This document shows, in pieces, positions 5,320 through 7,126 of a stretch of 7,126 nucleotides of DNA (its first letter is position 1; the number at the start of each line of letters is the position of its first letter). The notes below the pieces were generated by a model that searched no databases, was not told the DNA's origin, and worked only from the letters and a program-made list of their open reading frames with translations. The stretch covers positions 1 to 7,126 of the forward strand of contig CAYQJC010000028.1 in assembly GCA_964417825.1 (NCBI GenBank). The letters are read 5' to 3'. The stretch comes from CAYQJC01 sp964417825. GTDB taxonomy: Bacteria; Patescibacteriota; Minisyncoccia; Minisyncoccales; CG1-02-41-26. A program made the position numbers and the translations under genes.

Positions 5320-7074
5320 TTATTGAATGTAATAAATAAATATTGAGTTGCCGGCGCGAGCGATGGGTCGATAGGAGTTCAACCAGTTGTAATAGCCGCT
5401 GGGTTGATCAAAATTTGGGGCGGGCTTGCCCCGGCCACCTTGAAGTAAAGTGGCCGAAACTGCAAGATAATTACCTTTAGGAAATTCAGTAGGAGGTTTT
5501 GTTCCTTGCCAAGGAAGATATTTCTCACCTAAATAATAGCCAACATCTCCACCACCAAAGTAATCAACGTAGATTTTCTCAATGTTATTTTTCTCAACCC
5601 AATTTTTTAATCTCAGTAAATCTTGGCCCCAGTCATAATTTGAGTCAACTACATATCTGTAACCTTGTTTAGGACCTCCAGCGATTTCATTAAAATAAGA
5701 AAGATAGTGAGGGAAAGCTCGGAGAGATGAAAATCCATACCAGCTGAAAAGTCCGATTAAAACTAAGAGAGTAATTTTCCAGCAAGTAACTTTTTTAATT
5801 TTCCAATAACCTTTTTGAATTCCTCGTAAAACCAAAATATAAGTGAAAGGAATAACTGGCATAATATGGCGAACGCCAATATTCAAATTCCCTTTGATTG
5901 AGGTGAACCAATAAATTACCAAGAAACAAATTAAAGAGAATTCGGTAAAGTAATTGGAGAACCACTTTTTAAAAGAAAAAGAATTTCTCCTGAGGGACCA
6001 GACCATCAAAACCAAAGCAAAAAGCACCAGCAAATGAAAAGCCAAAGGGAGTTTTAGGAGGTAAACCACTGGGAAATAGTACCACCAACCTGCTGCTGAA
6101 ACTTCACCTAAAAAATAAACCGTATTCCCCCCAGCCACTCTTTGAGTTGCCATCATTAACCCCAAAAGATAGTGGGCTAAAGGACGAAGGATTTTATTTT
6201 GAGCCATCCAAACGTTGATTTTAACCAAACTGGGGAAAGGATTTGATTTTAAGATGTATTTTGTATCTCGGACTTGCTTTTGAATCGGGTAATTCCAAAT
6301 GTTAATTTGATAAACTGCCCAAATCACCAAAACAGCTACCACTAAGACCAAAAATCCTAATCCTAGATATTTAAAGAATATTTTTAATCTCTCGCCTTTC
6401 TTTGAGAAGAAGAAAATATAAGCTAAAGTTACAATCACAAAAAGAGGCAAAAGTAAAATACAAGAGAATTTTAACAAAAGAGCAATCCCCAAACCTATTC
6501 CAGCTAAAATAATATTTAATTTACTGGGATTTTTTAAAAATTTTAGATAGAAAAGAATCGCCAACAAGAAGCCAAAAGTTGCAGCAACATCGGTGGTAAC
6601 TAATCTGCCATGAGCTAAAAAAGTAGGGGAGAGAGCAAACAAGAATAAAGTCCCAAGCCCCACTAAATTACCCCCAATCTTTTTTGAAAAGTGAAACAAA
6701 AGTACTCCCAAGCTGAGAAGAAGCAAGATCATAGGTATTCTGGACCAAAAAATAATTTTATCAGCATTATTACCTGACTTATATAAAAACTGATTGCCGA
6801 ACCACCACTGATTATTTACTCCCTCGGTCCATGATGGATGATCTTTTGGGAAATTAATTTTTTGAAAAAGAAGAGGAAGAGTAGCCAAATCTTTAGCTAA
6901 AGGAGGATGTTCTGGATTCAGTCGATAATCATGTTGTGAGATATAAGAGTAGCCAGCAGGAATATGAGCCAATTCATCCATAGTGGCTGAAATTCCTTTC
7001 ATGCTGAGAAAAGCCAAAGCAGCCATTAAAATAATCATTCCTGCTGCTATTAAATTAGCAATTTTATTTGACAT
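5320..7074 (-). CDS. GT-C membrane glycosyltransferase (GT39/PMT_2-like)
   Basis: This is a 584-aa polytopic membrane protein with roughly 10-12 hydrophobic helices, first at about 5-24, then clustered at about 107-256 and 330-447. GT-C enzymes transfer a sugar from a polyprenyl-phosphate donor on the outer membrane face. Visible hallmarks are the acidic pair D33-E34 (TMDELAH) in the first external loop, the LNPEHPPLAK block at 52-61, and HGRLVTTDVAATF at 155-167, which carries the second conserved aspartate. Late in the protein, SNYDWGQDL (478-486) and the soluble C-terminal part are recognisable from PMT_2-type homologues. The acceptor (protein, lipid or glycan) is unknown. The start at 7074 sits in a small dyad with no clear SD; M13 and M17 are alternatives. 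It is convergent with ftsQ, 10 nt from its stop, so it is not part of that operon. Residues 540-553 coincide with GC-rich palindromes. Confidence 0.85.
   Translation of the reverse strand: MSNKIANLIAAGMIILMAALAFLSMKGISATMDELAHIPAGYSYISQHDYRLNPEHPPLAKDLATLPLLFQKINFPKDHPSWTEGVNNQWWFGNQFLYKSGNNADKIIFWSRIPMILLLLSLGVLLFHFSKKIGGNLVGLGTLFLFALSPTFLAHGRLVTTDVAATFGFLLAILFYLKFLKNPSKLNIILAGIGLGIALLLKFSCILLLPLFVIVTLAYIFFFSKKGERLKIFFKYLGLGFLVLVVAVLVIWAVYQINIWNYPIQKQVRDTKYILKSNPFPSLVKINVWMAQNKILRPLAHYLLGLMMATQRVAGGNTVYFLGEVSAAGWWYYFPVVYLLKLPLAFHLLVLFALVLMVWSLRRNSFSFKKWFSNYFTEFSLICFLVIYWFTSIKGNLNIGVRHIMPVIPFTYILVLRGIQKGYWKIKKVTCWKITLLVLIGLFSWYGFSSLRAFPHYLSYFNEIAGGPKQGYRYVVDSNYDWGQDLLRLKNWVEKNNIEKIYVDYFGGGDVGYYLGEKYLPWQGTKPPTEFPKGNYLAVSATLLQGGRGKPAPNFDQPSGYYNWLNSYRPIARAGNSIFIYYIQ
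5417..5456. repeat. Two adjacent GC-rich inverted repeats near the 3' end of the glycosyltransferase gene
   Basis: GGGGC (5417-5421) and GCCCC (5428-5432) form a 5-bp stem with a 6-nt loop. CGGCCAC (5432-5438) and GTGGCCG (5450-5456) form a perfect 7-bp stem with an 11-nt loop. They share base 5432, so the two stems compete at that position. On the minus strand they encode about residues 540-553, ending in GRGKPAP. The local G+C is far above the rest of the gene. A repeat insertion or an mRNA structure are both possible; chance is not excluded. Confidence 0.45.
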
Positions 7075-7084
7075 ACCCGGTATG
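7072..7084. promoter_or_regulatory. Short dyad overlapping the glycosyltransferase start codon
   Basis: CATACC (7072-7077) and GGTATG (7079-7084) are perfect inverted repeats around one base. The left arm contains the minus-strand start codon. Such a dyad could be an operator or a translation-start hairpin, but 6-bp arms are short and the rest of the upstream region is not in the window. Confidence 0.25.
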
Positions 7085-7097
7085 ACAACTTCGAAAG

Positions 7098-7118
7098 GAA
7101 AATTTCTTCGAAATTTTC
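7098..7118. repeat. AT-rich inverted repeat in the right-edge intergenic stretch
   Basis: GAAAATTTC (7098-7106) and GAAATTTTC (7110-7118) are perfect 9-bp reverse complements with a 3-nt TTC loop. On the plus strand they are followed by TTATT, so a weak terminator is conceivable, but the stem has few G-C pairs. On the minus strand it lies about 24 nt upstream of the glycosyltransferase start and could be part of its leader. Confidence 0.4.
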
Positions 7119-7126
7119 TTATTGCC

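Noticed and set aside
5310..5339. Nine-codon ORF starting right after the ftsQ stop (possible ftsA remnant)
   Set aside because: It ends after nine codons, shows no FtsA-like residues and mostly overlaps the end of the minus-strand glycosyltransferase.
7082..7126. Plus-strand ORF fragment starting MTTSKGKF and running off the edge
   Set aside because: Only 15 codons are visible, there is no SD, and its ATG is the mirror arm of the dyad at the divergent gene start.
1..7126. Alternative genetic code with TGA as glycine (known in some CPR lineages)
   Set aside because: The TGA stops at 2079 and 4480 coincide with family-typical protein ends and adjacent start codons, and the conserved glycines I checked are encoded by GGN.

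Overview
The window is AT-rich and densely coding, with six protein genes, very short gaps and the standard genetic code (TAA/TGA stops). Gene content and style suggest a Candidate Phyla Radiation / Patescibacteria bacterium, probably Parcubacteria-like. The pointers are a membrane-anchored MurF-like ligase, a FemAB-type aminoacyltransferase beside an FtsQ-like protein, a GT-C glycosyltransferase of a kind common there, and AAATCTC-type heptamer and GC-rich palindromic repeats inside coding sequence. The taxonomy is inferred from recalled gene style; no search was run.

Layout. Positions 1-66 hold a degenerate heptamer repeat array. Five plus-strand genes follow in a tight run: serS (67-1314), an alpha/beta hydrolase (1366-2079), a MurF-like Mur ligase with N-terminal membrane helices (2076-3449), a FemAB-family aminoacyltransferase (3452-4480) and an FtsQ/DivIB-like divisome protein (4482-5309). 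The hydrolase and ligase overlap by 4 nt, and the next two junctions have gaps of 2 and 1 nt, so these four genes are almost certainly one translationally coupled operon. serS is separated from them by 51 nt containing a large imperfect palindrome. A membrane glycosyltransferase of the GT39/PMT type (5320-7074) lies on the minus strand, converging on ftsQ with 10 nt between stop codons. The last 52 nt hold two small dyads and no supportable gene. No RNA gene, CRISPR array, transposase or clear intrinsic terminator is visible.

Function. The operon combines serine activation with envelope building. The Mur ligase would add to a peptidoglycan precursor, the FemAB protein would transfer amino acids from aminoacyl-tRNA to a peptidoglycan stem or bridge, and FtsQ would link septal wall synthesis to division. 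SerS could supply Ser-tRNA to the FemAB enzyme, but this is inference, since serS is needed for translation anyway. The hydrolase substrate is unknown.

I see no clear new enzymatic system. The most unusual signal is a set of small repeats at and inside genes: a perfect 7-bp tandem array read in frame in the FemAB gene, a related array before serS, a GC-rich palindrome supplying part of the basic tail of FtsQ, a similar GC-rich patch near the C terminus of the glycosyltransferase, and the palindrome after serS.
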